This document shows, piece after piece, positions 51,857 through 60,185 of a DNA stretch of 64,000 nt; the stretch's first letter is position 1, and each line of letters opens with the position of its first letter. The translations under genes were made by a program, and so were the position numbers. The stretch lies in the NCBI GenBank assembly GCA_000720375.1, contig JOAA01000003.1, positions 186,001 to 250,000 of the forward strand. The letters run 5' to 3'. The notes under the pieces were generated by a model. The model was not told where the DNA came from and did not search any database. It worked only from the letters and a program-made list of their open reading frames with translations. This stretch comes from Rhodococcus rhodnii (GTDB taxonomy: Bacteria > Actinomycetota > Actinomycetes > Mycobacteriales > Pseudonocardiaceae).

Positions 51857-52907
51857 GCGCCACCCGGACAACCGTGCCCTGACCGGCGCACGTGCCGCAG
51901 TTGGAGATGTAAGCCGCGTTGTCCTTGATCGCCAGGCCGCCCGGCGCGGTCAGGCCGGTGTCCAGCACGGTCTCGTGTGAGCCGTCCTTGCCGACCTTGA
52001 TCAGTGCACCCGCCGGTGGACCCGCTGTCAGGCCGTCCTTGGCGATTTCCAGCACGTACAGCGTGCCGTGCCGGTCGAAGGCGACGTCGATGATGTTCGT
52101 GAAGCCGTCCGCGAACACCTTGGGCTCCTGGCCCGGCCACACCTTGTAGACCCGCGCCGAGCCGGGCTTGAAGGGGAAGCCTGTCAGTTCACCCACGTAG
52201 AGCGCGCCATCAGGTCCTTGGGTGACCGAGGTAGGCACGGACTGCGCGCCGTCGTGGTCGGCGAAGGTCGCGATCGTCCAGACCTTCCCGGTCGGGCCCA
52301 CGCCGAGCAGCGAGTTCCCGCCCGCGTCGACCACTGTGTAACCCCACGGGCTGACGGTCGCCGACGTCGGGTTGGTGTCCAACGCCTTGCCGTCAGGATT
52401 GGCCGTGGCCTCGTAGGTTCCCAGGTCAGCGACTGTTTTCAGGCCACGGTAGCCCTCGTTGCGCAGTGTGGCCAGGCCTTGGGCCGCCTCCGGCAGCTTC
52501 GTGCGCTGGTCCGGCGCCGCGCCGAGGCCGATCGTGAAGGCGATGGAACTGCCCTTCGCGACCACGTCGGTCGGCCCGAGTGCGTTGGTGCCCGCCGGGG
52601 CGGCGACCGACGGCAGCCCGGTCAGCACCCGTTTCTGCTTGCCGGTCCGCTTACCGCGGTCGATCTTGGTGATCGCGCCGGACGACCCGAGACACGCCTC
52701 GCCCTCCGGTCCGGCGAAGCATCCGTCCGTCCCGCCACGGCCGGATTCGGCGACGTACAGATCGCCGTCGAGCGAGAACGCCAGCCCGCGTGGGTTGTCC
52801 AGGCCGCTCGCGACGGTGGTGACCTTCGCGCCTCCGGCGTTGGCGACGCCCGGAATCAGTGCGGCGGCGAGCATTCCCGCTGCCAGTACAGCAATCGTTC
52901 GGTTCAT
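51849..52907 (-). CDS. Secreted ScyD/ScyE-like beta-propeller protein (second copy)
   Basis: A 352-residue paralogue of the 50278-51345 protein. The ATG at 52907 follows GGGGAGGTCGGG and gives a signal peptide (NRTIAVLAAGMLAAALIPGVANA). It shares GLDNPRGLAFSLDGDLYVAESGRGG, NIIDVAFDRHGTLYVLEIAKDG and AYISNCGTCAGQGTVVRV with its neighbour. The pair arose by duplication, with the yjbR gene lying between. Function unknown. Confidence 0.82.
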   Translation of the reverse strand: MNRTIAVLAAGMLAAALIPGVANAGGAKVTTVASGLDNPRGLAFSLDGDLYVAESGRGGTDGCFAGPEGEACLGSSGAITKIDRGKRTGKQKRVLTGLPSVAAPAGTNALGPTDVVAKGSSIAFTIGLGAAPDQRTKLPEAAQGLATLRNEGYRGLKTVADLGTYEATANPDGKALDTNPTSATVSPWGYTVVDAGGNSLLGVGPTGKVWTIATFADHDGAQSVPTSVTQGPDGALYVGELTGFPFKPGSARVYKVWPGQEPKVFADGFTNIIDVAFDRHGTLYVLEIAKDGLTAGPPAGALIKVGKDGSHETVLDTGLTAPGGLAIKDNAAYISNCGTCAGQGTVVRVALK

Positions 52908-53061
52908 CCCGACCTCCCCATCGAGTCTATTTCGGACAGTTGGCTGCCGCGACTCGGCAAGCACGGTAGTACCCGGCGCTGTCGTGAATGAATGTCCGGA
53001 AGGGACAACACGGAAGGCCTTTCAGGCACCGGTGGCGACCGGCCTAGACCAGGTCACCCGT

Positions 53062-53103
53062 CGTGAGTGTTTCGGCCGGTTCTAACCGGCCGAAACACTC
53101 ACG
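53062..53103. repeat. Perfect 42-bp palindrome with a 2-base loop
   Basis: Arms of 20 bases (53062-53081 and 53084-53103) are exactly complementary around CT. The ends read CGTGAGTGTTT. It lies in the divergent gap between a ScyD-like gene and cobF, 25 bases before the cobF start, so it is not a terminator of either. The motif CGTGAGT also occurs in the hairpin at 33775-33812, suggesting a dispersed hairpin family. Confidence 0.85.
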
Positions 53104-53128
53104 AGGGATGAGCTGCGAAGATAGGGGC

Positions 53129-53908
53129 ATGCGAAGGATTCTCGTGATCGGCATCGGCGCTGGTGACCCCGGGCACATCACCATGCAGGCAGTCACCGCG
53201 CTCGGCCAGGTCGATGTGTTCTTCGTACTGGACAAGGGCGAGGTCAAGCAGGACCTGGTCGACCTGCGCCAGGAGATCCTGCGGCGCTACGCACCCGACG
53301 GCGGCTACCGAGTGGTGTACGGCCGTGACCCGGAGCGTGACCGGACGACCGAGGCCTACGTCGAGGCCGTGGACGACTGGCGCAGGCGCCGCGCGGACGT
53401 GTGCCAGCAGATGATCACCGATGAGCTGGCCGACGGGCAGACCGGCGCGTTCCTGGTCTGGGGCGACCCGACGCTGTACGACAGCACCCTGGCCATCCTC
53501 GACGACATCGCCTCCCGCGGCTTCGAGCTCGACATCGAGGTGATTCCCGGGATCAGCAGCGTGTCCGCACTCGTCGCGCGCCACCGGATTCCGCTCAACC
53601 AGGTCGGCAAACCGGTCCAGATCACCACCGGGCGCAGGCTTTCCGAGCAGTGGCCGTCCGATGTGGACGACGTCGTGGTGATGCTGGACGCGCGGACCGC
53701 GTTCGCCGGGCATGCCGGCCAGGACGCGGACATCTACTGGGGTGCGTACATCGGGACCCCGGACGAGATCCTGATCAGCGGCAAACTGTCCGAAGTGGCC
53801 GACGAGATCGTGGCGACGCGCGCCGAAGCACGGCAGCGCAAGGGATGGATCATGGACACGTACCTGCTGCGGCGCAGCGCCCCGCCCGGTGTGGACGGGG
53901 CGCCATGA
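53129..53908 (+). CDS. cobF: Precorrin-6A synthase (deacetylating)
   Basis: A 259-residue SAM-dependent methyltransferase of the tetrapyrrole methylase fold. It methylates C-1 and releases acetate from precorrin-5 in aerobic cobalamin synthesis. Landmarks are RILVIGIGAGDPGHITMQAV at the start, LVWGDPTLYDSTLAIL, EVIPGISSVSALVARHRI and the C-terminal lobe. The ATG at 53129 is the best start. It stands alone here, with no other cob genes or cobalamin riboswitch nearby; the rest of the pathway must be elsewhere. Confidence 0.92.
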   Translation: MRRILVIGIGAGDPGHITMQAVTALGQVDVFFVLDKGEVKQDLVDLRQEILRRYAPDGGYRVVYGRDPERDRTTEAYVEAVDDWRRRRADVCQQMITDELADGQTGAFLVWGDPTLYDSTLAILDDIASRGFELDIEVIPGISSVSALVARHRIPLNQVGKPVQITTGRRLSEQWPSDVDDVVVMLDARTAFAGHAGQDADIYWGAYIGTPDEILISGKLSEVADEIVATRAEARQRKGWIMDTYLLRRSAPPGVDGAP

Positions 53909-53909
53909 C

Positions 53910-54965
53910 CTACCGGCCTTGCAGCCGTTTGACGTTGTTGCCGAACGTCCAGTTCTTCGAGCCGTCCCAGTTGATGGACCAGGTCATCAGGCCCTTCAAG
54001 GCGCCGTTGTACCCGCTCCACGCCTGGGAGACCAGGCTCGTCGACATGTAGCCACCGCCCGCGCCCGGCTGCGCGGGCAGGCCCGGCGCCTGCTTGTCGT
54101 ACGGCACGCGGATCGTGGTGCCCTGGATGACCAGACCACGGTTCAAACAGTCCGTCTGCGCACGGAACCCTTGCACAGTCCCGGCTTGGTAGGAGTCACC
54201 GGAGCAGCCGTACATGCTTCCGTTGTAGTACTGCATGTTCAGCCACCACAGCCGGCCGTTGTCCGCATACTTCTTGACAATCGGCAGGTACGCGCCCCAA
54301 ATCGACCCGTAGACCACGCTGCCGCCGGTGACGTACGCGGTCTCCGGCGCCATCGTCAGGCCGAAGTTGGCCGGCATCTGCGCCAGCACGCCGTCGATGA
54401 TCCGGATCAGGTTGGCCTGCGACGGTGACAGCGTGTTGATGTTGCCGCTGCCCACCAGGCCGGTCTCGATGTCGATGTCGATGCCGTCGAAGTTGTACTT
54501 CTTCAGGATCGGCACGATCGTGGCCACGAACCTGTTCGCCACGGTCGCCGAGCTCAGGTCGACGCCGGCCGTCGCGCCACCGATGGACATCAGGATGGTC
54601 GCGCCCGCGGCCTTGGCCGCGCACATCTCCGCCGGTGTCGCGACTTTCACCGTCGCGTCCATGCCGTCTTCCCACAGCACGGTCCCATCGGAACGGATCA
54701 CTGGGAACGCGGCGTTGATGACGTTGTATCCGGCGTTGCGGATGCGTGCGTCGGTGATAGGCGTCCAGCCGAACGGCGGGTGCACGCCGTTGGACGCGCC
54801 GTCCCAGTTCTCCCAGTAACCCTGGAGCACTTTTCCGGCTGGTTTGGATTTCACCGCGCACACGTCCGCCTGGACCTGTACTGGTTGTGCTGTCGCGGGA
54901 ATGGGCGCGGCGGCTGCCAGCAGCACGCCCACGCCGAGGGACAGCAGACGGGACAGTCGAGCCAT
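53910..54965 (-). CDS. Secreted GH18 chitinase
   Basis: A 351-residue exported chitinase. The ATG at 54965 follows AAGGGAGCC and gives a signal peptide (ARLSRLLSLGVGVLLAAAA...). The GH18 barrel shows SIGG (127-130) and the catalytic DxxDxDxE motif FDGIDIDIE (Asp160, Asp163, Asp165, Glu167), with later MAPE and QYYN. No chitin-binding domain is visible. A DasR-like site lies ~95 bases upstream, so it is probably derepressed by N-acetylglucosamine. Confidence 0.93.
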   Translation of the reverse strand: MARLSRLLSLGVGVLLAAAAPIPATAQPVQVQADVCAVKSKPAGKVLQGYWENWDGASNGVHPPFGWTPITDARIRNAGYNVINAAFPVIRSDGTVLWEDGMDATVKVATPAEMCAAKAAGATILMSIGGATAGVDLSSATVANRFVATIVPILKKYNFDGIDIDIETGLVGSGNINTLSPSQANLIRIIDGVLAQMPANFGLTMAPETAYVTGGSVVYGSIWGAYLPIVKKYADNGRLWWLNMQYYNGSMYGCSGDSYQAGTVQGFRAQTDCLNRGLVIQGTTIRVPYDKQAPGLPAQPGAGGGYMSTSLVSQAWSGYNGALKGLMTWSINWDGSKNWTFGNNVKRLQGR

Positions 54966-55058
54966 GACGGCTCCCTTCTGGGGCACAGCCTGGCAACCGG
55001 CGTTACCCAACCGCCGGCTCGCGCCGCCAGAAACCGATCTGCAGGGTCCCTTCAACGT

Positions 55059-55074
55059 AATGGCCTAGACCACT
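55059..55074. promoter_or_regulatory. DasR-responsive element (dre) upstream of the chitinase
   Basis: AATGGCCTAGACCACT matches the known 16-base dre consensus ACTGGTCTAGACCACT at 14 positions. It lies in the intergenic gap just upstream of the chitinase, where dre sites control chitinase genes in Streptomyces. Confidence 0.7.
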
Positions 55075-55077
55075 TGG

Positions 55078-56484
55078 TCACAACCCCGCGATCGGCTGAA
55101 ACCGGCCGGCGTAGACATCCGACCGGTTCGCCGGATCGTTGCCCGCCTTGGGGAACAACGGGACGAACGAGCCTCCCGAGGCCACCAGGCCGTGGTAGTC
55201 GCCCAGGTACAGCGACCGTTCCGGCCGGTCGACGATCGGTGCGCCCGCGAAGTCGAACGCTGCGACCCGCTGTTCACGCCACGTGACACCGTCATGGGAC
55301 GTCGCGAGCGAGTACCTCGTCGGCAGTGTCGCCGGGTCCGAGGTGTTGTCCCGCAAGTCGTAGTACGTCACGCCGACTGTGCCGTCCGACAGCACCGCCA
55401 ACGCGGGCGAAAACGCTTGCGCGGCCACAGGAACCGGGGCGCTCCACGTCAGTCCGCCGTCGCGGGAACGGGACAGCACGATCCCGTCGTGCGTACCGCC
55501 GGAGAACCGGGAATCCTGCCAGGCCAGGTACAGGTCCCGGCCGTTCGCGGCGGCTTGGACCAAGGCGGCGCCGTCCCGGATCGGTGTGCCGGTGTCCGGG
55601 TCCTTGGTGCCGACGTTGGTCAGGTCGGCGACCTTGACCGGCGCCGACCACGTCTTGCCCTTGTCGGCCGAGGAGATCACGGCGATCTCTTCCCGTTCGG
55701 CCCCGGAGGCGTCCAGGTGGTACCGGGTGAAGGCGTTGACCAGCGTCCCGTCCGCGCGGACCACGATCTTGTTGGCGATGGTCTGGCTGTTGAGCCCGGG
55801 CGCGTAGATGACCTTCGGTGCCTCCCAGGTCCGGCCGCCGTCGACGCTGCGGGCGAGATAGGCCGAACCGGTGAAGTCGGTTTCGCTTAAGACCTCGATC
55901 TTGGTGAAGACCGTGTAGACGTGTCGCGAGTCGGTCGGGTCCGCGGTGACGGCAGGCAGGTCGTTGAACACCAATTCGCCGCCCTCACGGACAAGCACCG
56001 TCGCTGGGCCCCAGGTCAGCCCGCCGTCCTGGGACCGCGAAACCTGGATCGCGTGCTCGGAGCCAGGTTCGAAGAACGCCTTCGTCATCGCCAAAGTAGC
56101 CAGATAGGCCGTGCCGTCCGGCGCGACGCTCACCCAGGAATCGGTGGCGCGCTTGAGGTTCCCGGCACCGGAGCATTGCGAGGTGGCCGGCACCGACCGG
56201 CGCCACGTCCTCCCGCCGTCGAACGACGCGGCCGTGACGATGCCCTGCGACGCGATGCTGGACCACCTGTCCTGCTGGAACGTCCCGACCACGTGCCCTG
56301 GATTCCTCGGGTTCACCGCGGCATGCGACTGCACCTCGGAATTCCAGTGCAACGTGCCCGGCCCGCTCTCGCTGCACGCCACCGGAAACGGCGACGGCCC
56401 GGACACCTTCGTCAGAGCGGCGTCCGCGTAAGCCACGGTCAACGTGCTCGCGGCGAGCACGGCAACGGTCAGCAGTCGCATCAT
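55078..56484 (-). CDS. Secreted sialidase-like (BNR/Asp-box) beta-propeller protein
   Basis: A 468-residue exported protein; start at the ATG pair 56484/56481 with a signal peptide (MRLLTVAVLAASTLTVAYADA). Five good Asp-boxes (SxDxGxTW) are visible: SFDGGRTW, SQDGGLTW, SVDGGRTW, SADKGKTW, SRDGGLTW, plus SHDGVTW. This is the six-bladed sialidase-like fold, but Asp-boxes alone do not show sialidase activity, and I could not identify the catalytic Arg triad and Tyr. It ends 112 bases before the chitinase start. Confidence 0.78.
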   Translation of the reverse strand: MMRLLTVAVLAASTLTVAYADAALTKVSGPSPFPVACSESGPGTLHWNSEVQSHAAVNPRNPGHVVGTFQQDRWSSIASQGIVTAASFDGGRTWRRSVPATSQCSGAGNLKRATDSWVSVAPDGTAYLATLAMTKAFFEPGSEHAIQVSRSQDGGLTWGPATVLVREGGELVFNDLPAVTADPTDSRHVYTVFTKIEVLSETDFTGSAYLARSVDGGRTWEAPKVIYAPGLNSQTIANKIVVRADGTLVNAFTRYHLDASGAEREEIAVISSADKGKTWSAPVKVADLTNVGTKDPDTGTPIRDGAALVQAAANGRDLYLAWQDSRFSGGTHDGIVLSRSRDGGLTWSAPVPVAAQAFSPALAVLSDGTVGVTYYDLRDNTSDPATLPTRYSLATSHDGVTWREQRVAAFDFAGAPIVDRPERSLYLGDYHGLVASGGSFVPLFPKAGNDPANRSDVYAGRFQPIAGL

Positions 56485-56538
56485 GAACCCCCGTCCCCAG
56501 GCTAACCACACTCGGCCGGTCATGGCATGGTTCAGCCC

Positions 56539-57393
56539 ATGGACGAAGTACTGGGGCGGGACGGGACGTGGACGTTCGACCTGGAAACGCTGCGGATCGT
56601 GCCCGGCCACGGCCGCGGTGTGCACAAGCTGCGGCAGGCGATCGGGGAGCTGTCCATTCCCCTGGAAGCGATCAGCGGTGTCGTGTACGAGCCCGGTCGC
56701 AAGGGCGGACGCCTGCGGTTGCGGCTGCGGGCCGGCGCGGACCCGTTGAGCCAGGTGACGGCCGGGCGGCTCTCGGACAACGCTGATCCGTATCTGCTTG
56801 CCGTGGATGCCAACCAGATTGGGACGAGCCAGTACTTCGCCGAGTCCGTGCGGACGGCACTGCTGGTCCATCAGGTTGCGTCGACTCCCGTCACGAGGTA
56901 TCTGCTGCCCGCGCAGGCAGTGCCGATCACTGCGGCGGCGGGTGACGGCACGGCGACCTTCGACGGTGAATACATCCGGTTGGACTGGAGCTGGATGGCC
57001 GAGGACAGCAAGTCCGCGCCCGGTCCCGTCCAACTGGCACTGTCCGATGTGACTGCCGTGGAATGGCAGCCGCAGAAAGGCATCAGCCACGGGTTCCTGC
57101 GGTTCCGGACGAAGACCGACACGAACGCGGTCGCCCCCGAGCACGACCGGCACTGCTTGTCGTGGGGAATCCAGCGCGAAGGCGGGACGACGGTGTTGGT
57201 CGCCGCCGCCGTGGTTTCCCGGCTGCCGCACCCGTCCGCCGCACGTGCTTTGCCTGAAGCCGCAGCGCCTGCGAAGGACGACGATCCCGACGCGATGCTC
57301 CGGCGTCTGCGGGAACTGGGCGAGTTGCACAAGTCGGGGATCCTGACCGACGACGAGTTCGCCGCGGCCAAGCGGAAACTCCTCGACCTCTAG
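56539..57393 (+). CDS. DUF4429 and SHOCT domain protein
   Basis: A 284-residue soluble protein. Residues ~1-245 hold two DUF4429-like segments (DGTWTFDLETLRIVPGHGRGVHKL, YEPGRKGGRLRLRLRAGADPL; then ATFDGEYIRLDW). The C-terminus is a SHOCT motif (LRELGELHKSGILTDDEFAAAKRKLL). SHOCT helices often mediate membrane or oligomer contacts. Function unknown. The ATG at 56527 would add four residues. Confidence 0.82.
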   Translation: MDEVLGRDGTWTFDLETLRIVPGHGRGVHKLRQAIGELSIPLEAISGVVYEPGRKGGRLRLRLRAGADPLSQVTAGRLSDNADPYLLAVDANQIGTSQYFAESVRTALLVHQVASTPVTRYLLPAQAVPITAAAGDGTATFDGEYIRLDWSWMAEDSKSAPGPVQLALSDVTAVEWQPQKGISHGFLRFRTKTDTNAVAPEHDRHCLSWGIQREGGTTVLVAAAVVSRLPHPSAARALPEAAAPAKDDDPDAMLRRLRELGELHKSGILTDDEFAAAKRKLLDL

Positions 57394-57406
57394 ACCGCTC
57401 GAGCGG

Positions 57407-58054
57407 CTACCGGGCCTGCTGGCCGCGCAGGAAGGTCTCGATGATCCGGCGGAGGGTGGGTTCGAAGTCCATCCACGTATGCCCCAGTTCGGGCATCTCC
57501 CGATACAGCCGGGCCAGCGTCTCCGGCGGGTTGCCCAGCTGGTGCAGGCTCGCCGCGACCGCGGTGACCATGGTGATCAGGTCGAGCAGTGCCTCGTCGG
57601 TCATGCTCGGCAGCACGCCGCGGATGTCCTCGGCGAGCTCGTAGAGACCGGGCATGATCGCGAGCTTGTACTCGCGCACAGCCTCCAGCGGCACGGTCCG
57701 CTCCAGGTTCAACGGGACGTGCGCGATCAGGTCGCACAACAGCGGGCGCGCGGCCAGCGTCCGGGAGAAGACGGCCGCGACGTCGCCGATCGATTCGGCC
57801 TTCGCCAGCGCCTCGCGTATTTCCACCGCGAGGCTCATGTAGTCCTCGGCGGCGAGCTTCAGGTAGATCTCGTCGCGGGTGGTGAAGTACTTCAGCAGGG
57901 CGGACTTGTGCATACCGACCTCGGCCGCGATGTCGGCGAGGCTGGTGTCGCGCACGCTGTCGCGTTCGGCGAGAGCGCGCGCGGCACTCAGGATCGCGTC
58001 GTAACGCTGTTGCTTCTGCTCAGGGCGGCGCGCCCGCTGGAACTCCTGCGCCAT
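57407..58054 (-). CDS. TetR family transcriptional regulator
   Basis: A 215-residue regulator. The helix-turn-helix is near the N-terminus (RDTSLADIAAEVGMHKSALLKYFTTRDEIYLKL). It starts ten bases after the molybdenum-subunit stop, on the same strand, so it is the last gene of the dehydrogenase operon. It is the best candidate to bind the long inverted repeat at 61661-61705 and regulate the operon, including itself. Confidence 0.88.
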   Translation of the reverse strand: MAQEFQRARRPEQKQQRYDAILSAARALAERDSVRDTSLADIAAEVGMHKSALLKYFTTRDEIYLKLAAEDYMSLAVEIREALAKAESIGDVAAVFSRTLAARPLLCDLIAHVPLNLERTVPLEAVREYKLAIMPGLYELAEDIRGVLPSMTDEALLDLITMVTAVAASLHQLGNPPETLARLYREMPELGHTWMDFEPTLRRIIETFLRGQQAR

Positions 58055-58064
58055 ACGTCCATCA

Positions 58065-60185
58065 TCACAGCAGCTTGTCCAGGGTGATCGGCAGGTCACG
58101 GACTCGCTTGCCGGTGGCGTGGAACACGGCGTTGGCCACCGCGCCGGCGACGCCGACGATGCTCACCTCGCCGACACCCAGCAGGCCGAGGGGCATGTTC
58201 GGATCCGGTTCGCCCAGCCAGTGCACGTCGATGTCCGGGATGTCCGCGTGCACGGGCACGTGGTACTCGCTCAGGCTCGGGTTCATGATCCGGCCGGACC
58301 GCGGGTCGACGAGCGTCTCCTCGGCCAGCGCCATGCCGAGGCCCATCACGATCCCGCCGCGCAGCTGGCTGGCGACGGTCTTGGCGTTGATCACCGTGCC
58401 GACGTCGAAGGCGCCGACGAACCGGGCGATCCGGATCTCGCCGGTGTCCGCGTCCACCCTGACCTCGCAGAACTGGGCGCCCGACGCGGCCTTGACGTGC
58501 CGCCTGCTGGAGACCAGATGCCGCAGGGTCTTGAGGTTGTTCCGCAGGTCACCGCCGCCGGACGTGGCCTCGACGAAGCCCTTCCGGTCGAGCTCACGCC
58601 GCCTCTTGTCGATCTTGCGGCACGCGTCGAGCACGGCCGCCGCCACGCTCGCGGTCTGCCCGGACCCGCCCGCGCCGGGCGCGAACGGCAGCTCCGAGTC
58701 GCCCCATTCGACGGTCACGGAGTCGACCGGGACGTTCAGCGCGTCCGCGGCGATCTGTGCCTGCGCGGTCGCCGCGCCCATGCCCATCTCGTGCATCGCG
58801 ACCTTCACCAGGACCGTGCCGTCCTGGTCGAGCCGGACGTACGCGTTCGACCCGAACTGCCAAGCAGGGTGATACGCGGTCGCCATGCCCATCCCGACCA
58901 GCCACTTCCCGTCCCGCATCGAGCCGGGCTCGGGCGTGCGGGCGGCCCAGCCGAACTTCTCGGCGCCAAGGGCGTAGGCCTCACGCAGCATCCGGTGGCC
59001 GAACTTGTTGCCGTTCACCGGGTTTCGCGCGGGCTCGTTACGCATCCGCAGGTCGAGCGGGTCCATGCCGAGCTTGTACGCCAGCTCGTCCATCGCCGAT
59101 TCCAGCGCGAACGACCCGATCGATTCGCCGGGTGCCCGCATGGAGGTGTTCGACATGACGTCGAGCGTGACGGTGTTCTGCTGCGTGTAGATGTTCGCCG
59201 CGTCGTAGGCGTGGTTCGACATGGACACGATCTGCTCGCCGGCACCACCGACGTGGCCAAGCCTGGTCACGCTCGTGTGAATCAACGAGGTCAGTTTGCC
59301 GTCGCGCTCGGCACCCAACGCGACTCGCTGCGTTGACGGCGCGCGTCCGCCGACGGTGCGGTAAACAGCCTTGCGGCTCAACGACATCCGGACCGGGCGT
59401 CCGGTTGCCTTCGCCGCCAGGACCGCGAGCACGGTTCCCGGCCAGACGTTGATCTTGCCGCCGAACCCGCCGCCGACGAACGGGCAGATCACCCGGATGT
59501 TCCCGGCCGGGATGTCGAACTTCTTCGCCAGATGCCCACGGACATAAGGAATGTTCTGCGTGGTCTCGTGCACCGTGAGCTTGTCGCCTTCCCAGTGCGC
59601 GGTCGTGGCGTGCGGCTCGATCGCGTTGTGGTGGTGCGGCGGGGTGCTGTACTGCTCGTCGACCACAACGGGGGCCTGGGCGAGCGCGTTCTGCGCATCT
59701 CCCTTCTTCGCACCGGTTCCCAGCGGACTCGACTTCTGCTTCACGGCCCCCGGCACGGCGGCCTGGAAGTCCACAGTGGCCGGTGCGGTCTGATACCGCA
59801 CGCGCACAAGGGAAGCGGCGTACCGTGCGGCGTCGGCAGACTCGGCGACGACCACCGCGACCGGTTGCCCGTCCCAGTGCACCTCGTCGGCGTTGAGGTA
59901 GTTGACGTTCGTGCCCGGTGCGAGCGAGTTCAGGTCGATCATGCTCATCGGCGCGGTCGGCTTGGTCCGCGGCGCGTTCCTGTGCGTGATCACCGCGATG
60001 ACACCGGGATGCGCCTCGGCCTCGGCGGTGTCGATGCTCTCGATCCTGCCCCGGCTGATGGTCGCGTGCGTGAGGGCCGCGTAAGCGATGTCCGGATACG
60101 GGTACTCGGCCGCATACCGGGCCTGCCCGGTGGTCTTGGCAGGTCCGTCCTTGCGGTCGACGGGCTGGCCGATGACGCCGGTCAA
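58065..60185 (-). CDS. Aldehyde/xanthine dehydrogenase molybdenum-binding subunit (PaoC-like)
   Basis: A 706-residue molybdenum hydroxylase large subunit. It shows the N-terminal small domain (TGQARYAAEYPYPDIAYAAL), the Mo-cofactor region (CPFVGGGFGGKINVWPG), MRAPGESIGSFALESAMDELA and the C-terminal GVGEVSIVGVAGAVANAVFHATG with the expected catalytic Glu. A TTG start overlaps the FAD-subunit stop. With the next two genes it makes an aldehyde-oxidising complex; the substrate range is not predictable. Confidence 0.92.
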   Translation of the reverse strand: MTGVIGQPVDRKDGPAKTTGQARYAAEYPYPDIAYAALTHATISRGRIESIDTAEAEAHPGVIAVITHRNAPRTKPTAPMSMIDLNSLAPGTNVNYLNADEVHWDGQPVAVVVAESADAARYAASLVRVRYQTAPATVDFQAAVPGAVKQKSSPLGTGAKKGDAQNALAQAPVVVDEQYSTPPHHHNAIEPHATTAHWEGDKLTVHETTQNIPYVRGHLAKKFDIPAGNIRVICPFVGGGFGGKINVWPGTVLAVLAAKATGRPVRMSLSRKAVYRTVGGRAPSTQRVALGAERDGKLTSLIHTSVTRLGHVGGAGEQIVSMSNHAYDAANIYTQQNTVTLDVMSNTSMRAPGESIGSFALESAMDELAYKLGMDPLDLRMRNEPARNPVNGNKFGHRMLREAYALGAEKFGWAARTPEPGSMRDGKWLVGMGMATAYHPAWQFGSNAYVRLDQDGTVLVKVAMHEMGMGAATAQAQIAADALNVPVDSVTVEWGDSELPFAPGAGGSGQTASVAAAVLDACRKIDKRRRELDRKGFVEATSGGGDLRNNLKTLRHLVSSRRHVKAASGAQFCEVRVDADTGEIRIARFVGAFDVGTVINAKTVASQLRGGIVMGLGMALAEETLVDPRSGRIMNPSLSEYHVPVHADIPDIDVHWLGEPDPNMPLGLLGVGEVSIVGVAGAVANAVFHATGKRVRDLPITLDKLL

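Noticed and set aside
53062..53103. Terminator or cobalamin riboswitch upstream of cobF
   Set aside because: The gap lies between divergent genes, so no transcript ends here, and the short perfect palindrome has none of the multi-arm structure or B12-box of a cobalamin riboswitch.
55078..56484. Firm call as a sialidase
   Set aside because: Asp-boxes occur in many propellers, and the catalytic Arg triad and Tyr/Glu pair could not be identified by eye.
56485..57330. Extension of the sialidase-like frame to a 750-codon protein
   Set aside because: The extra part lies opposite the DUF4429/SHOCT gene and precedes a clear signal peptide.
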